A stretch of 64,000 nucleotides of DNA from Bufo bufo. Taxonomy: Eukaryota; Chordata; Amphibia; Anura; Bufonidae. The notes beneath the pieces are model-generated. The model made no database searches. It had not been told where the DNA came from and worked only from the letters and a program-made list of their open reading frames with translations. Positions within the stretch are counted from its first letter, which is position 1. Every line of letters starts with the position of its first letter. The position numbers and the translations under genes were made by a program. Positions 22,885 to 34,337 of the stretch are shown here, one piece after another. The DNA is taken from the NCBI RefSeq assembly GCF_905171765.1, contig NC_053392.1, positions 395,464,119 through 395,528,118 of the forward strand, in the 5' to 3' direction.

Positions 22885-23438
22885 TATCACACCAGTTGAA
22901 ATTATTTGTTCAAATAGTGTTTGTCACTCTGTATAGCTGGGGTATCTCAGCAGAACCGCACACAACTCCTGCAAATTACAAATGCACTATATGGAAATAC
23001 AAATGCACTATAATATACTTTCTATGTTGGAAAGTATAAGTATATCACACCCCTCAGTATGTCACACCTATCGATAGCACACCTATACCAGTCCTTAAAA
23101 GGACTTTTGTGGCCCTATTAGCTAGCGTTTGGTGTTTCTAAACTCTCTAACAGTCTGTCCCTGCTCCACACAGCAACCTCTCTCTACACTGGCAAAAGAC
23201 TGAATGTAAAATGGCGGCCAGATCGGGTTTATTTATAGTGTAGGTGGTGTGTGTGTCTTTGTGCTGAAACGTCTCAATTGGTTGTACTGTCCCACCTGAT
23301 GGATGTGTCATGGGTCAAAAAAAATGCGAAAAAATATGGCGCGTGTGAATATCGCCATATGTTTGCATGTTCGGCGAATTGCGAACGAGCAAAGTTCGCC
23401 GCGAAACGACTGCCGGGCAAACTGCAAGGCCATCTCTA

Positions 23439-24050
23439 ATCGTCACATGTGAAAATGTCTGTACTATTAATATCTAAAAATATTTATCCCATACAGCAAA
23501 CGTCGAAATGGAAAAAAAAACTTTTAAATGGTTGATTCGCCATTTTTTGGGTGGCTTTACCTCCCACAAATTTTTTGATAAAAGTGATCAAAAAGTCATT
23601 CACACTCCAATATGGAAACAAAAAAATAAAAAAATAAAAAAGTTATGTGGGTATGAACATGGTGATGCAAAGAAAACATTTGTTTTTCAAAGTTTTTTTT
23701 CCAGCATTAAAACACAAAAAAAACTATACATATGTGGTATCATTGTAATCGTACTGACCCAGAGAATGAAACTAACAAGTTTACTGCATAGGAAACACTG
23801 TAAAAACAAAACCCATAAAACCGTGGCAGATTTGTGTTTTTCTTAGTAATTCCACTCCATTTGGAATTTTTCCTGCTTCCCACTACATTGTATCTAACCG
23901 TAAACGGTGCCATTAGAAAGTACAACTTGTCCCACAAAAAACAAGCCCTCATACAGCTAAGTGAATGGAAAAATAAAAAAGTTATGGCTTTGGGAAGGCT
24001 GGGAGTAAAAAAATGACAAAATGGAAATTTCCTGATGTGAACACATCCAT
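23439..24050. repeat. Right part of the AT-rich repeat split by hAT E2
   Basis: Continues the unit of 16920-17460. It contains 'gaaaatgtctgtactattaa', poly-A tracts and 'tatgtggtatcattgtaatc' followed by 'gtactgacccagagaatgaa'. Two overlapping frames of about 110 codons read through it in opposite directions; both are low complexity and not credible genes. Confidence 0.6.
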
Positions 24051-24810
24051 GGACATCTGCAAGCAACTATTCACAGATAACAGATAATTAGCGTGAGTAT
24101 TATTTCTTTCAGCAAGATAGGTGACTTGCTATATCTCGCACACAACCCTGTGCCTAGTTCATGCAGTGAGAAAAGGCCTCCACTGTCATCAAACCTAATG
24201 GTGTATGATTTTTATCTGTGGATATTCCTGAAGGGTAGGGAGAATGAAACAAATAGACAGTGCTAAACTGAAACAGCAAATTGCATAAGGTATTCCTAAA
24301 CATAGGGTAAGACAAGCACAACTCAACATAGCCACTGGCAGAAAACACTTTCATCATCTCCTGTAAATGTATGTCAATCTTCCATTTTGCTTTCATTTTT
24401 TAATTTTCCGTTTACAGTATATGAGAGCTTATTTTTTGCTGGATAAGTTGTATTTTTAAAGACTTTTTGTGTGGTTAAATTTTTTTTTTTAAAACACAAT
24501 ACCGCCAAGGTTTTTGGGGTTTTGTCATCACAGGGTTCACTGTGCATCAAAAATGACAAGCCATCCTTATTCTGCAGCTCAATACGAATCCCTGGTCCTA
24601 TTCAACTTAATAGGACAAGGGATTTGCTGGCCCGTCGCAAGCAAATGGAGGTGGTAAGTATGAGTTTTTAGTTTTTTTACACTATTTCAGATTAAATCGA
24701 TTCGCTACCACGAAGCACGAGGAGATTCTTTGGATTCAATTCTCTCATCTCTATTTATAATTATTTGAAACCTTCTTATGCCTGTATTTCTTTCAGTGAG
24801 TGTTTTATTA
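24051..24810. other. Mixed AT-rich DNA with an hAT-type end fragment
   Basis: No gene. At about 24,700-24,755 'ttggattcaattctctcatctcta' resembles the right terminus of the TAGNGATG family, but no matching left end is visible, so it is a fragment. Confidence 0.45.
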
Positions 24811-25342
24811 TTAAAGGGGTTGACCACTTTCTGGTTACTGTTCAGCAATCTGTTTGTGAGATGATTATCTGGCACTTACTAATATAGTCTTTGTTGAAAT
24901 TCTGCACCATTTCCTATATTTCATGATGTATTCCCCCTTGTTTGCCAAGTCTTTTGTGCTGTCCACACAGAGGTCTTGTCCATAAGATGGCTGCTGATGT
25001 GACCAGGCAAATGACCTCCATCTGATGTCTCCTCCATTCAAACGCACTGCACCTGCACTAAACTTTCAACAGTACAAGTGCAGATGGCTGGTGCAGTGTA
25101 TTTGAATGGAGGAGACCTCACATGCAGGTGATTTGCTTGATCACATGACCCTCCATCAGCAGCCATTTTATGGACAAGACCTTTGTGTGGACAGCACAAA
25201 AGACTTGGCAAACAAGGGGGCATACCTTAATAAATTTCGAAAATGTTGCAGAATTTCAACAAAGACTATATTAGTAAGTGCCATATAATCATCTTACATA
25301 CATATTGGTCAACAGTAATCAGAAAGTGGCCAACCCCTTTAA
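24811..25342. mobile_element. T2-like foldback MITE with arms of about 240 bp
   Basis: Starts TTAAAGGGGTTGACCACTTT and ends 'agtggccaacccctttaa'. The two halves are near-complementary throughout, meeting at about 25,070. TTAA at each end fits TTAA-target elements. Opposed 60-codon frames encode similar peptides because of the palindrome. Confidence 0.85.
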
Positions 25343-25786
25343 TCGCAGCTAACAAGAAATTAAGCTTTAGAAATCATTTGAATGTATGGATCTAGGGCAA
25401 TTATTATCGGCACATTTACACCTCTAGCACTGTAGAGGTGAGACTATTGTTTTAGTGTAAGTCTTTTTATGTATGTTACAACCTGAGGCTGAACAGAGAT
25501 TGTCACTTATATGAAGAGGCACACTGGGAGCAAGTTCCATTGGGAATTCACTGAAGCATGACATTTTAGCTGAAATTGTAAAGGGTCCAGGAACATGTTC
25601 ACAGGACTGTGAATGACATGCTGCAACATTTTGCCCGGAATAAACTGTACATCTATTTTATATGTACATATATTTTGAAGCTTAGCAGGAAAAGGCAAGT
25701 GACCTTGTGGCCTTAAAATGGCAGTGCCATTTAGGAAAACACAGTTCCAAGCAACTAAATGAAAATACATACACCCAATACACGTA
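25343..25786. other. Low-repeat spacer
   Basis: No feature recognised. A 179-codon minus-strand frame starting at 26046 runs through here, but it crosses a microsatellite and an LTR boundary and is rejected. Confidence 0.4.
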
Positions 25787-25788
25787 TA

Positions 25789-25832
<44 letters not shown>

Positions 25833-25843
25833 TGTATATATAC
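25787..25843. repeat. (TA)n(CA)n microsatellite
   Basis: An alternating TA run of about 30 bp followed by CA repeats; it continues on the far side of the LTR at 26310. Confidence 0.9.
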
Positions 25844-25845
25844 TG

Positions 25846-26309
25846 TGTAGTGACACAGTGAAGGCTATGGTCTGGGAGGACAACTATTTTCCTCCCAGTG
25901 TGTGCTGCTGGGCTGATTTTCAGCCAGGTGGGGTCAAACACCGGACTGGAGTTTAGGTGTCGGTCCGGGTTTTGACAACACCTAGCTGTCCTTAAGAGAC
26001 AGCTGGGCTCAGCAGCAAGGTGTCTCTGTTTTGGGATCTGAGGCATGGTGCCGTGCTAGAGGGCTGAGAGCCACATGCAGGGAAACAGGCCCCCTACAGC
26101 CTGTTGTGGACCACTGGTGAAAAACTGCTAACAAGGTGATTGTTTTGTTCTTTGAACTTTCCTTTGTGTGAACTAACACTAAGACTGAAAAAAGTTGCTT
26201 TGTTTTTGCCTTGTGTGTGAATAAACACTGAAGTTTTGTTTTACAAACAGTTTTTTTGCCTCTGTTCTGCATCCGCTTACCCTGCCTACCAGATCGAAAA
26301 AACCCCAAC
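25846..26309 (+). mobile_element. Probable solo LTR inside a TA microsatellite
   Basis: Begins TGTAGTGACACAGTG and ends 'gaaaaaaccccaac'. An AATAAA sits at about 26,219, followed by a T-rich tract and 'gcctctgttctgc', in the usual order of an LTR R/U5 region. Both sides are TA-rich microsatellite, so a short duplication (TATAC/TATAT) is plausible but not diagnostic. The right end is not a canonical CA. No coding region is attached. Confidence 0.5.
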
Positions 26310-26526
26310 TATATATATACATACACACACATTGAACAAAAAAACTGAAATGTCAGATTGCTGCAAAACTCGACATGCGGTCATATCTCAGATATATAAA
26401 TTAATTCAGGTGTAGTCTGATTATACACTGGGACTTGTCACAAGAGATTGTAAAAATGCTCCACCGCCCTATAAAAAGACTAGGGTAATGTACCTCTAGG
26501 TAAGAGATTGTTGACTGTTAGACATG

Positions 26527-27501
26527 CCTCTACGACGCACTTGATGACATTTTGCCCAGTTGACAGTCTTTGAAAGGGGATGCATTGAACTGTGAGAAGT
26601 AGGATGGCTGTTACAATGACTTGCCTGCCATCTAGTCTATTCTGAGCCACCTCCCTTATGTTAGGAGATGTTGGCAGAAGTCGTTACATGAGGACACGCA
26701 CAAACGGGGAACGGGCTCTGGACTACCCAAACAGACCAAGAACAGGATTGTCTGATCCACTTACAAGCACGAGTAGCTCTAACAGTTTAATTTCAACCAT
26801 CCATGCACAAGTGACACCTTCTTTACACCCCCCTTTCTCTTTCTGGACCATTTCTAGAAGGTAATTTGGTGTCATGGCACCCATTATATATCCTGCCATA
26901 GATAGCCAGCCACTGTGGCTTTAGTTTTCAGTGGCATTGTGAACAAGAAACCTGGTCTGCTACAGACTGGAACTATATTGTCTTTAGCAACAAATTCAGG
27001 TTTGTTTATGATCGGAAGATAGCCAGGTTTGAGTATGGAGGTTTCAAGTAAGCACTTGAATCCTGCTGTGGAGAAACACACTGCCCCAACTGCTGGTGTG
27101 ATAATCCGTGGAGCCATCACATATGACAGTCATCATCTCTAGTAGTGATATGAGGGAAACTAACGGCTCAGAACATCCTGCTGCGGCATGTGTTGGTCTC
27201 ATGGTAAGGCTTCCAACTGGCATTTTTCAACAAGTTAATTCTCATAGCAAGGGTTTCCCAGGAATTTCCCAGATTGCAACACCTCCTCAGCTTGCCTGGT
27301 TGACAAATTCATCACCAATTGAGCATTTGAGACCAGCTGAGACACAAGCTTCAGCAACCTACAAACAGGCAGATTTATAGGCCTAACTACAGCATCTGTG
27401 GGCAAATGAGCTGCAGGATACCACATGAAGCCTGTATCCCTCCATGCTCAAATGTATCTCATCGTGTATCCAGGCTAGAGGTGGCCCAACAAAGTACTAG
27501 A
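26527..27501 (+). pseudogene. Tc1-like transposase relic
   Basis: Visible pieces in order: MPLRRT at 26527; QLTVFERGCIEL (helix-turn-helix region, after a frameshift); WNYIVFSNKFRFVYDRKIAR, where the first catalytic D (FSDE) is now N; RLPTGIFQQ followed by VNSHSKGF, a broken second catalytic motif (FQQDN.RPH); and RWPNKVLE, whose alternate frame reads ARGGPTKY-stop, the normal C-terminus. The third catalytic motif cannot be made out. Many stops and shifts make it long dead. It is clearly diverged from the Tc1 families at 2451, 34338 and 61154. The natural stop codon (TAC TAG) lies inside the PLE target duplication. Confidence 0.75.
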
Positions 27502-27502
27502 G

Positions 27503-27641
27503 CATAAAAAATAGTAGGCGCTCACCGATTCTTCACAAATCGTAGCTTTATTACAGGTTAAAACACTGCGGATGCGGGTCACAATTGCAGCAAACTCAGG
27601 CAACAGCCGTTTCGCGCTAAGATCGCGCTTTGTCAATCCCG
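27503..27641 (-). mobile_element. 139-bp PLE-type terminal unit with 10-bp duplication
   Basis: It is flanked by AGTACTAGAG at 27493-27502 and 27642-27651. On the minus strand it reads 'ttgacaaa', a GCGC/GCGC hairpin, then 'gaaacggctgttgcc', and later 'aataaagctac'. This is the organisation seen at other PLE-associated sites here. No coding sequence is present, so it is a solo terminal unit that inserted at the end of the Tc1 reading frame. Confidence 0.75.
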
Positions 27642-27893
27642 AGTACTAGAGTACCAGAGCCTCCTTTCAACTGTAAAGTTTTCCCAAATAAATGTATCCT
27701 TTCGCTCTAGTTTTGTAATTACTTACATATATCATTATTATATCCACACATGTAAAGTTTTATTTCAGTCCAACAACTCTTTATTGGTGCGTTATTTGTT
27801 TTTAGTCAATGAGTGTATATATACAGCCCTATGACAACCTGAAGACAGGACAGCAATAGAAGAATATGAAAGTTGATGTACTCCGTTGTGAAC

Positions 27894-28482
27894 TGTTACA
27901 CCTTCCTGCGGGGTTGTTTTGGGCAGAAACAGGTACACCGACACCTTTGTGGCTTGTGCGTCAGACTGTTGCTAGTTTATTTTGCAAGTTGCTCAAAATA
28001 ACAAACAAAAACCAAAAACAACAATAGCCGTCTGGCTCCTGCCTATCTCACTCGGCAGCCCTAGCTAAACTCATAACACAAAACACAAAGAGCATTTTCA
28101 AGGGTAGAAACAGAGCAACTTACAGTTCAGTAGTTAGGTAGAGAAGACAACCACTCTCAGAGCTCCTAGGCTTGCAGCTTCTCAAACAGACTGCCCACAC
28201 TCCCAGAGAGAGAGCTCCTGGGTCAGGGCTGCTGACCTAATTAGTACATCTGTGTGAGCTGTCCCCCCAGGCAGGTAAAACCCAGACTGGCTCTGGGTGG
28301 TCAGGGAACCCACCCAACTCTTCCCTGACCGGCTCCAGGACCCTAAACTGGCTTTCTTTTTCCCAGGAAGCTTCTGGATACAAAGAAAACCAAACCTTCC
28401 TGGAGCCTTTTAACACATGAAGTGCCGGAAACTTGGTGCAATGTACACACCATCTAGCACTTTCTCTGCAAAACATTGTGAC
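27894..28482 (-). mobile_element. Possible LTR fragment
   Basis: Starts TGTTACACCTTCC and ends near 'cattgtgaca'. On the minus strand an AATAAA (complement at about 27,977) precedes the end, as in an LTR. No flanking duplication was found, so the ends are uncertain. It is somewhat GC-richer than its surroundings. The 79-codon frame inside has no recognised domain. Confidence 0.35.
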
Positions 28483-28697
28483 ACCCTGTCACACCGTGTA
28501 TAATATTTCACTAATGTTCTGTGCAATGTATTTTGTACCTACAATTCAATGGTAAAAATGGCAAACATTCCTATACTTTGAAGAGTAAAGGAGGTTGAAA
28601 TCAATTTTTGAAGGACATAAAGGTGTTTTCACATCCATTTACAATGCATTTTTTTTTTGTTAATTCAAGGACAGAAGTGCACCCAGCAAGTCTTTAA

Positions 28698-28946
28698 GGG
28701 TACGACCACACAGTGAGGTTGTGTTGCTCAAGGTCCACCCGGCTGTATGGGTTGCAGCTGGCTCTTTTTAACTATTGAAGATCAGAGTGTTTAGTTGATC
28801 TGCATTGTTAATGGTTGCTATTGAAGGTGCCATTAACAATCCATACCGACAAAACAGTGTGGTCTCATTGGTTTAACAAGAGCAAGCTGTGGCCTGTACG
28901 GCCGCGTGGTACTTGAGTGACACGACTGCACTGTGTGGTCGTACCC
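28698..28946. mobile_element. MITE with GGGTACGACCACACAG ends
   Basis: A 249-bp element with perfect 16-bp inverted ends. The flanking triplets are TAA and TGA, so a Harbinger-type 3-bp duplication is possible but not proven. The middle has opposed 'cattgttaatgg' and 'ccattaacaat' words. Confidence 0.7.
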
Positions 28947-29229
28947 TGAAAGATTCACCATGATGCTTTCTACCAAAACCAGATACATCTATAACCATTC
29001 CCACCTGTCTGGCATTATTCCCATGATTTATCACTCCATCACTTATGCCTCACTGCTTTGGCTCAATCTTGTTTTTTTCCTACTCTTCCGCCTTTTTCAC
29101 ACTGTAGTTTCCTCGCTAATATTTTGTGGCGGCACTTTTAAAGCAAAAACCAAGAGTGATACCTACACAAAAAAAAAGGTATCATGGAAAATTTTAAGTA
29201 CTCTTCAAAGTAGCTAGTGATGTCGGGTC

Positions 29230-29466
29230 GACGTAGGAAGCCTGTCACATTTAATATAATCTACACCAGGAAACTGGCATAGATTATAGCAAAAATCTAC
29301 ACCAGCAACTGTAGTGGTGTAAATCTGTATTTTGGTGCATGGATCTGCACAGATCTGCCACAAACATTAGAGACATGCACCTCTTAATAGTTGTGGCACA
29401 TCTGATGCAAGCGAGGGAGAGATTTAGACTCCTGTACAAAACGCTGGTCTTGATAAATCACCCCCT
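29230..29466. repeat. Short degenerate repeat ending 'tcttgataaatcaccccc'
   Basis: Resembles the outer end of the palindromic MITE at 16288-16468 ('gataaatgaccccca'). Left part 'ctacaccaggaaactggcat'. Boundaries are uncertain. Confidence 0.4.
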
Positions 29467-29487
29467 TTGTGTCTACAATGTATCTTA

Positions 29488-29950
29488 GGCTACTTTCACA
29501 CTCGCATTTTGGCTTTCCGTTTGTGAGATCCATCATGGGCTCTTAAAAGCGGTCCAAAACGGATCAGTTTTGCCCTAATGCATTCTGAAAGGAAACGGAT
29601 CCGCTCAGAATGTATCAGTTTGCCTCCGTTCAGTCTCCATTCTGCTTTGGAGGTGGACAACAAAACGTTGCTTGCAGTATTTTGCTGTCCTCTTGATGAA
29701 ACTGAGCCAAACGGATCCGTCCTGACACACAATGCAAGTCAAGATGAGTCAGTTTTCTCTGACACAATCTGGCACAATAGAAAACGGATCAGTCCTCTAT
29801 TGACTTTCAATGGAGTTCATGACGGATCCGTCTTGGCTATGTTAAAGATAATACAAATGGATCCGTTCATGACGGATGCATGTGGTTGTAACGGATCAGT
29901 TTTTGCAAATCCATGACGGATCTGCCCAAAACGCTAGTGTGAAAGTAGCC
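29488..29950. mobile_element. Harbinger-type MITE, copy 2
   Basis: Ends are GGCTACTTTCACAC and GTGTGAAAGTAGCC, flanked by TTA at 29485-29487 and 29951-29953. The interior is tiled with ACGGATCCGT-like near-palindromes. No transposase is encoded. Confidence 0.88.
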
Positions 29951-30269
29951 TTAGAAACATTTCTGAAAAGCTTGTCCTCTAAATTGCATTAGTGTAATAA
30001 ATATACCTATATACACAAAATGCCAACATTTGCTATATGACATTTAGATCTACTTATTGAGGCGAACATATACAACTATTCTGATGTTCGTGAAACCTCT
30101 TGAACTTAATAAGCACTGCATATAGGGTAATTTACATCCCAGAATATGTGGCATAGCTATAGGCAGCAGTTGGCCATAGTCCCGGGGTCTGAGGAGGACC
30201 GCAATGAGCTTGGAGTTACACCTCAGTATGAGAACATCATGGAGAAGCAAATGTATATATTCAGGCTTA

Positions 30270-30713
30270 GGCTACGTTTACATCAGCATTATTGCTATAT
30301 GGTTTTGAGATCCGGCAGGGGATCTCAAAACCGCAGCAAAAAGCTTCTGTCCTAATAATACAACCAGCTGCATCCGTTCAGAATGGATCCAGAATGGATT
30401 TCAAAAATTGAAAAAACAGATCTGGCACTAAAACCATCATGTCCGGAAAATTTTGATCTGGCACTATTGACTTACATGGTTTTTGGTGCCGGATCTGGCT
30501 TGTTTAGTTTCCCATGCCGCACACAAAAACGCTGCTTGCAGCAATTTTGTGTCCGGCGATAGAACGCAACAAACTGGTGCACTCCGTTCCTGTTTGTTCA
30601 GTTTTGTCCCCATTGCAAATGAATGGGGACAAAACTGAAGCGTTGTGCTGCAGTTTTGAGAGCTTGTGCCAGATCTCAAAACTGGACAGCACAACGCAGA
30701 TGTGAAAGTAGCC
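30270..30713. mobile_element. Harbinger-type MITE, copy 3
   Basis: Ends GGCTACGTTTACATC and 'gatgtgaaagtagcc', flanked by TTA (30267-30269) and ATA (30714-30716). The interior is palindromic around 30,600, so both strands give similar 60- to 110-codon frames that are not genes. Confidence 0.75.
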
Positions 30714-30867
30714 ATAGAAGGGTAACAACACCTTTCATGTTTTGTGCTTTGATCTTGAATATAAGTGCCAGTCATGTGCTTAAAAACTCACCTTGGAAAC
30801 TTATTATTCTTAATATATTTGCAGTTTTTGCAATCAATCTCTATGATGAGACATACTCATGCAATAA

Positions 30868-31254
30868 CTATTCTGGGGCATCTAATGTTATGACTCTATG
30901 TTGTGCCATTCCTTTGTTATTCCTGCAAGTAGCTATAAGAGTTGCTAGCTGTTTGAAATGAATGTACAGGTGGGTGTTACCAGTAGGTGATGTGTCACTG
31001 CACATTCTGTCACCATCCTATCAATAATGCAAATGTTAGACTGTGCAGGAACACAGGCCCAACTGGTAACATCCATCTGGACCTTCATTGCAAACTGCTA
31101 GTAATTCATTCATAACTTCTAATAATAAGAATAGTAGAGGAATGGCACAATAAAGCCATAAGAATAGATGCTCCAGAATTGTTATTACATGGGAGATGTA
31201 CAGTAAGTAGTTACTAAAACAGACATGTCTGGGGAGGTGACAGGTCCTCTTTAA
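30868..31254. mobile_element. T2-like foldback remnant
   Basis: Arms of about 120 bp face each other: 'attctggggcatctaatgtt' on the left and the complement of 'cataagaatagatgctccag' on the right, with 'ggtgttaccagt' near the centre. The right end is 'ggtcctctttaa' with TTAA at 31251-31254; the left terminus is lost. Confidence 0.55.
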
Positions 31255-32226
31255 TGACTTTACCAGCAGTTACATAAGCATATACTATCCATCAGGGGGA
31301 CATTTATTTTAGATGATTAGGCTGCTTATGACATAAAATCCTCGGAATGTTTCTGGAATTGCCCACACCTTGGCGTCAGAGTAGGAAAGTTATATTGTAG
31401 ACAGTTGTTTAATTGCTGGTAATATAGTATATTAGTTGGAAAAATATGCTAATCCTAAAAATATATCCCCACGTCTCATAATTCTATGTTTAGAAGTGAA
31501 ATTCTAATAGGATTTGCTTGCAATTTACCAATGTACCGTCCAATACGGTATGTTGATTTTAATTAAAATTTCAGATTTATGAATAATCTATGATAATTTA
31601 CAAAGTCTGTTTGATCTTATCTTGTCAACCTTTCTTTGCAGAGGTATATTAAAACTTGTGCTGTAATTTCATTTCTAGCATATTGGAGGAATATGATTAT
31701 ATTTTTCATTAAACTTTTTAAGCAGCAATACAATTTTGTTGTGTTCCATGTAATCTAAGAAAATTTTTATTCATCTTTGCATTTTTCAAATTATATATAT
31801 AATTTCATCTGATTATTTTCAAAACTCTGTAATTAAAACATGTGTAATAAATGTTTTTTTTATTAGGATTTAGGTTACATGCTCATGTATTTTGACAGGA
31901 TTGATTTTTAGAGCACTTACCTTGCTGTGAAGGGTAATTCCAACTGCTCTATCCCATCCAAGTAGGTGGCTTGCAAGTAAACATTGAAGAGTAAGAAGTG
32001 CTCACAGGAGCGCTGCAACCACTTCACATAGCTGATCGGTTGGGGAACAGGGAGTCAACCCCCGCAGATCAGATATTGATGACCTATCCTGAGGATAGGT
32101 CATCAATATCAGAAAGCTCGACAAACGCTTTAATGGTACAGTATGTGTTCAGCATCTCATTGCCAATTGTTTAGTTAGCATCCTGATATCTAATGTTTTG
32201 GAATATTTATAGTATGGTCCTTTGTG
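31255..32226. other. AT-rich DNA with a partial T2-like element near 31.9-32.13 kb
   Basis: Most is unremarkable AT-rich sequence. The last part carries the palindrome 'gatgacctatcctgaggata' with its mate 'ggtcatcaat' (32086-32117) and ends 'aacgctttaa', as in the T2-like element at 33347. The left end is not recognisable. Confidence 0.5.
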
Positions 32227-32699
32227 TTAAAGGGATTGTCCCACAAAAAATATTCTACAGTTTTCAAACCAGCCCCTGGATCTGAAAACTTTTATAATTG
32301 CATGTAATTAAAAATTTAACATAGCCACTGAGTTATTGAATAAAATGTCTCTATATAGCGCCACCTGCTTTTTGTTCTTTTTCTTTTTCCGTCTCACTGA
32401 GATGGCAGCCCATGCTCAGTTTCATCCTTCAACTGCCTCCTGAGCTGTGATAGGGAGAGCTGAGACACGCCTCCTGAGCTGTGATAGGCAGAGCTGAGAC
32501 ATGTCTCCTGTGCTGAAGCAGACAAGCCACTCCCCTTGAGCTTTCAGCTTGATATAAATCTAGCAGAGAAATTAATGGGGAGATCTCTGGATCCATGTGA
32601 AGTACAGGGCTGGTTCTAGCTTTGTTCATAAGAGATTGCCATGTACTATTTGATGTCTGATTTTTATATTTTACCTTAATCATGGGATAACTCCTTCAA
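32227..32699. mobile_element. T2-like MITE
   Basis: Starts TTAAAGGGATTGTCCCAC and ends 'catgggataactccttcaa', an imperfect inverted pair. An internal direct repeat 'gctgagacacgcctcctgagctgtgatagg' occurs about twice (32,440-32,510). Confidence 0.6.
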
Positions 32700-33346
32700 G
32701 TAGAATATTCAATGTTTGATCTTATATGGTATGTTTGCAGTAATTGTCCAGAATATATCCCCCAGTACCTTTTGAATTATTCTGCATTGCACAGTAGACA
32801 TTTGATCCCATGTAGTCTCTACCTGGTGGTTATTAGTACATTCAGTCATCCATTGCATGCCCGGTAGTGCAATCTCTGGTGATCTTGTAGTCAATAGTGG
32901 TATACTGGTGGCCTCATACTCAGTAGACCAGCAGCAAGCACATCTGTAAGCTACAAGTGTATCTGTAAAAAGAAACTTTTTTTTTTCTTTGAATTTTTGA
33001 ATGGCAACATTTTGCTATGGAGGCGATCTCCTTCCTCCACTATGCAGGAGTCTCCTCCACCAGTGAGCAGCAGATTATCATGAAGGAACGCTTCCTTCCC
33101 AATAATCTGCTGCTCTGTCGTGCTATGTAAAGGGACCTTAACTTATAGAGTGAACTTTTCCTGTTTCCTCCAAGCATTTCTGTGTCCTGTGATTAGTTTT
33201 ACTTGTTGCCCTTTTTAGTTGCCCAGTTGAGTTGTTGGACTGTTCTCTTCTCTGTTTGTCATTTTAGTGCAAACAAAATTTTATCAACTCAAAAATAATG
33301 TAATAACGATAAAAAAAATCTATGGGTACATTGACTATTGTGAAAT
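32700..33346. other. Low-repeat spacer
   Basis: No gene recognised. A short inverted pair ('aaggaacgcttccttccc' and nearby 'cttcctcc') is the only structure noted. Confidence 0.4.
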
Positions 33347-33655
33347 TTAAAGGGGTTGTCCGGGCGTTTACTATTGATGACTTATTCTCAGAATAGGTGA
33401 TCAGTATCAGATCAGCGGGGGGTCCCACTCCCCCGCCGATCAGCTGTATGAGGAGACATTGTACGCTCTCTTACTGTCCGCTGCTGTGGTCTATGGTCTT
33501 TGCTATAGAGAAGGTGAAAGCACGTGCTCACTGCACGCCATCTCCTCATACAGCTGATCGGCAGGGGTTCTGGGTGTCGGACCCCCTCCGATCTGATATT
33601 GATGACCTATCTTGAGGATAGGTCATCAATAGTGAATGCCTGGACAACCCCTTTA
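33347..33655. mobile_element. T2-like MITE with clear TTAA ends
   Basis: A 309-bp element: TTAAAGGGGTTGTCCGGGC at the left and 'gcctggacaacccctttaa' at the right. The interior has the recurring bipartite palindrome (33600-33630) and inverted 'gatcagctgtatgaggaga' arms around 33,490. Confidence 0.85.
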
Positions 33656-34337
33656 ATTAGAAACTACTTGTATGGGATCTCCCAAAAAAGGTACTGTTCA
33701 ACAACCTGAAAGGAAGAAATAGGTGACACAATTACACAAAATGTTTAATAAAACATACTCAGTAAGTGCAGTCAGATCCCCGGGCGCCGCTCTCCATGTC
33801 TGTATGGTTAGTTCACAGTGTCATAATAGGTGAAAGGTCCTCTTTAACTAATGAAATGGATTGGAACCAAAGTAACACAAAAACAGTGAGTAAAAGATAA
33901 TTAACGTATTAAAATTAGCAATGGCAGCATGTGGATGAGAGCAAATGCTTAGGAATGCTTGATACAGTATGATATATAGTGTGTCATTAGAAAAATATAG
34001 AGATACAACTGTGCATCACTGCTAGCAAATCATAAATGTTTCAAGCATAAAAAAAATAGTTTCGGAAAATCCACTTTACATACCAATCATAAAAAATTGT
34101 CACTAGTAATCAGCCTGAAGGAACCCAAACCACAAACCAGGACATACTCTGTACTGGGAGATGGAGTCTAATATCCAGTCCCTGTCTAATCACAGTCTCA
34201 GACTAGGGCTCTGTCCGTCTCCATCTCACCTGTAAGCATAAGCACAAGCTCAGCAGTCAGCCAGTGCTACAAGTGATGACTTCCACTTGGACAGACTGAT
34301 TATAAACTAGACATTTATTCTGTAACTGTCACATATA
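33656..34337. other. Low-repeat spacer
   Basis: Contains 'aggtgaaaggtcctctttaa' at about 33,827-33,847, a T2-like right-end scrap. Nothing else is recognised. Confidence 0.4.

Larger units (their letters stand above)
17461..23438 (-). mobile_element. Full-length but dead hAT element (E2), about 6 kb
   Basis: It starts TAGTGATGGACGAACATTGG and ends 'caaggccatctcta'. The flanking octamers ATCGCCAC (17453-17460) and ATCGTCAC (23439-23446) differ at one base, the 8-bp duplication typical of hAT. Inside are subterminal tandem repeats (17745-18620), a minus-strand transposase pseudogene (18719-21806), and a tandem-type region at 21880-23000 interrupted by a younger MITE (22126-22884). The left end is shared with E1 at 9076. 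Confidence 0.85.
26326..27815 (+). mobile_element. Degraded Tc1-like element
   Basis: The ends are roughly inverted: 'cacattgaacaaaaaaactg' on the left and 'tttttagtcaatgagtg' on the right, with TA next to the right end. Inside is a plus-strand transposase relic (26527-27501). A PLE terminal unit interrupts it at 27503-27641, after which the element's 3' part resumes. Confidence 0.7.

Noticed and set aside
25507..26046. 179-codon minus-strand frame
   Set aside because: It runs across a TA microsatellite and the start of an LTR; the YIYIYIY stretch is the microsatellite in translation.
27894..28482. A firm solo LTR call
   Set aside because: Only weak TG/CA ends and an AATAAA were found and no flanking duplication; kept as a low-confidence feature only.
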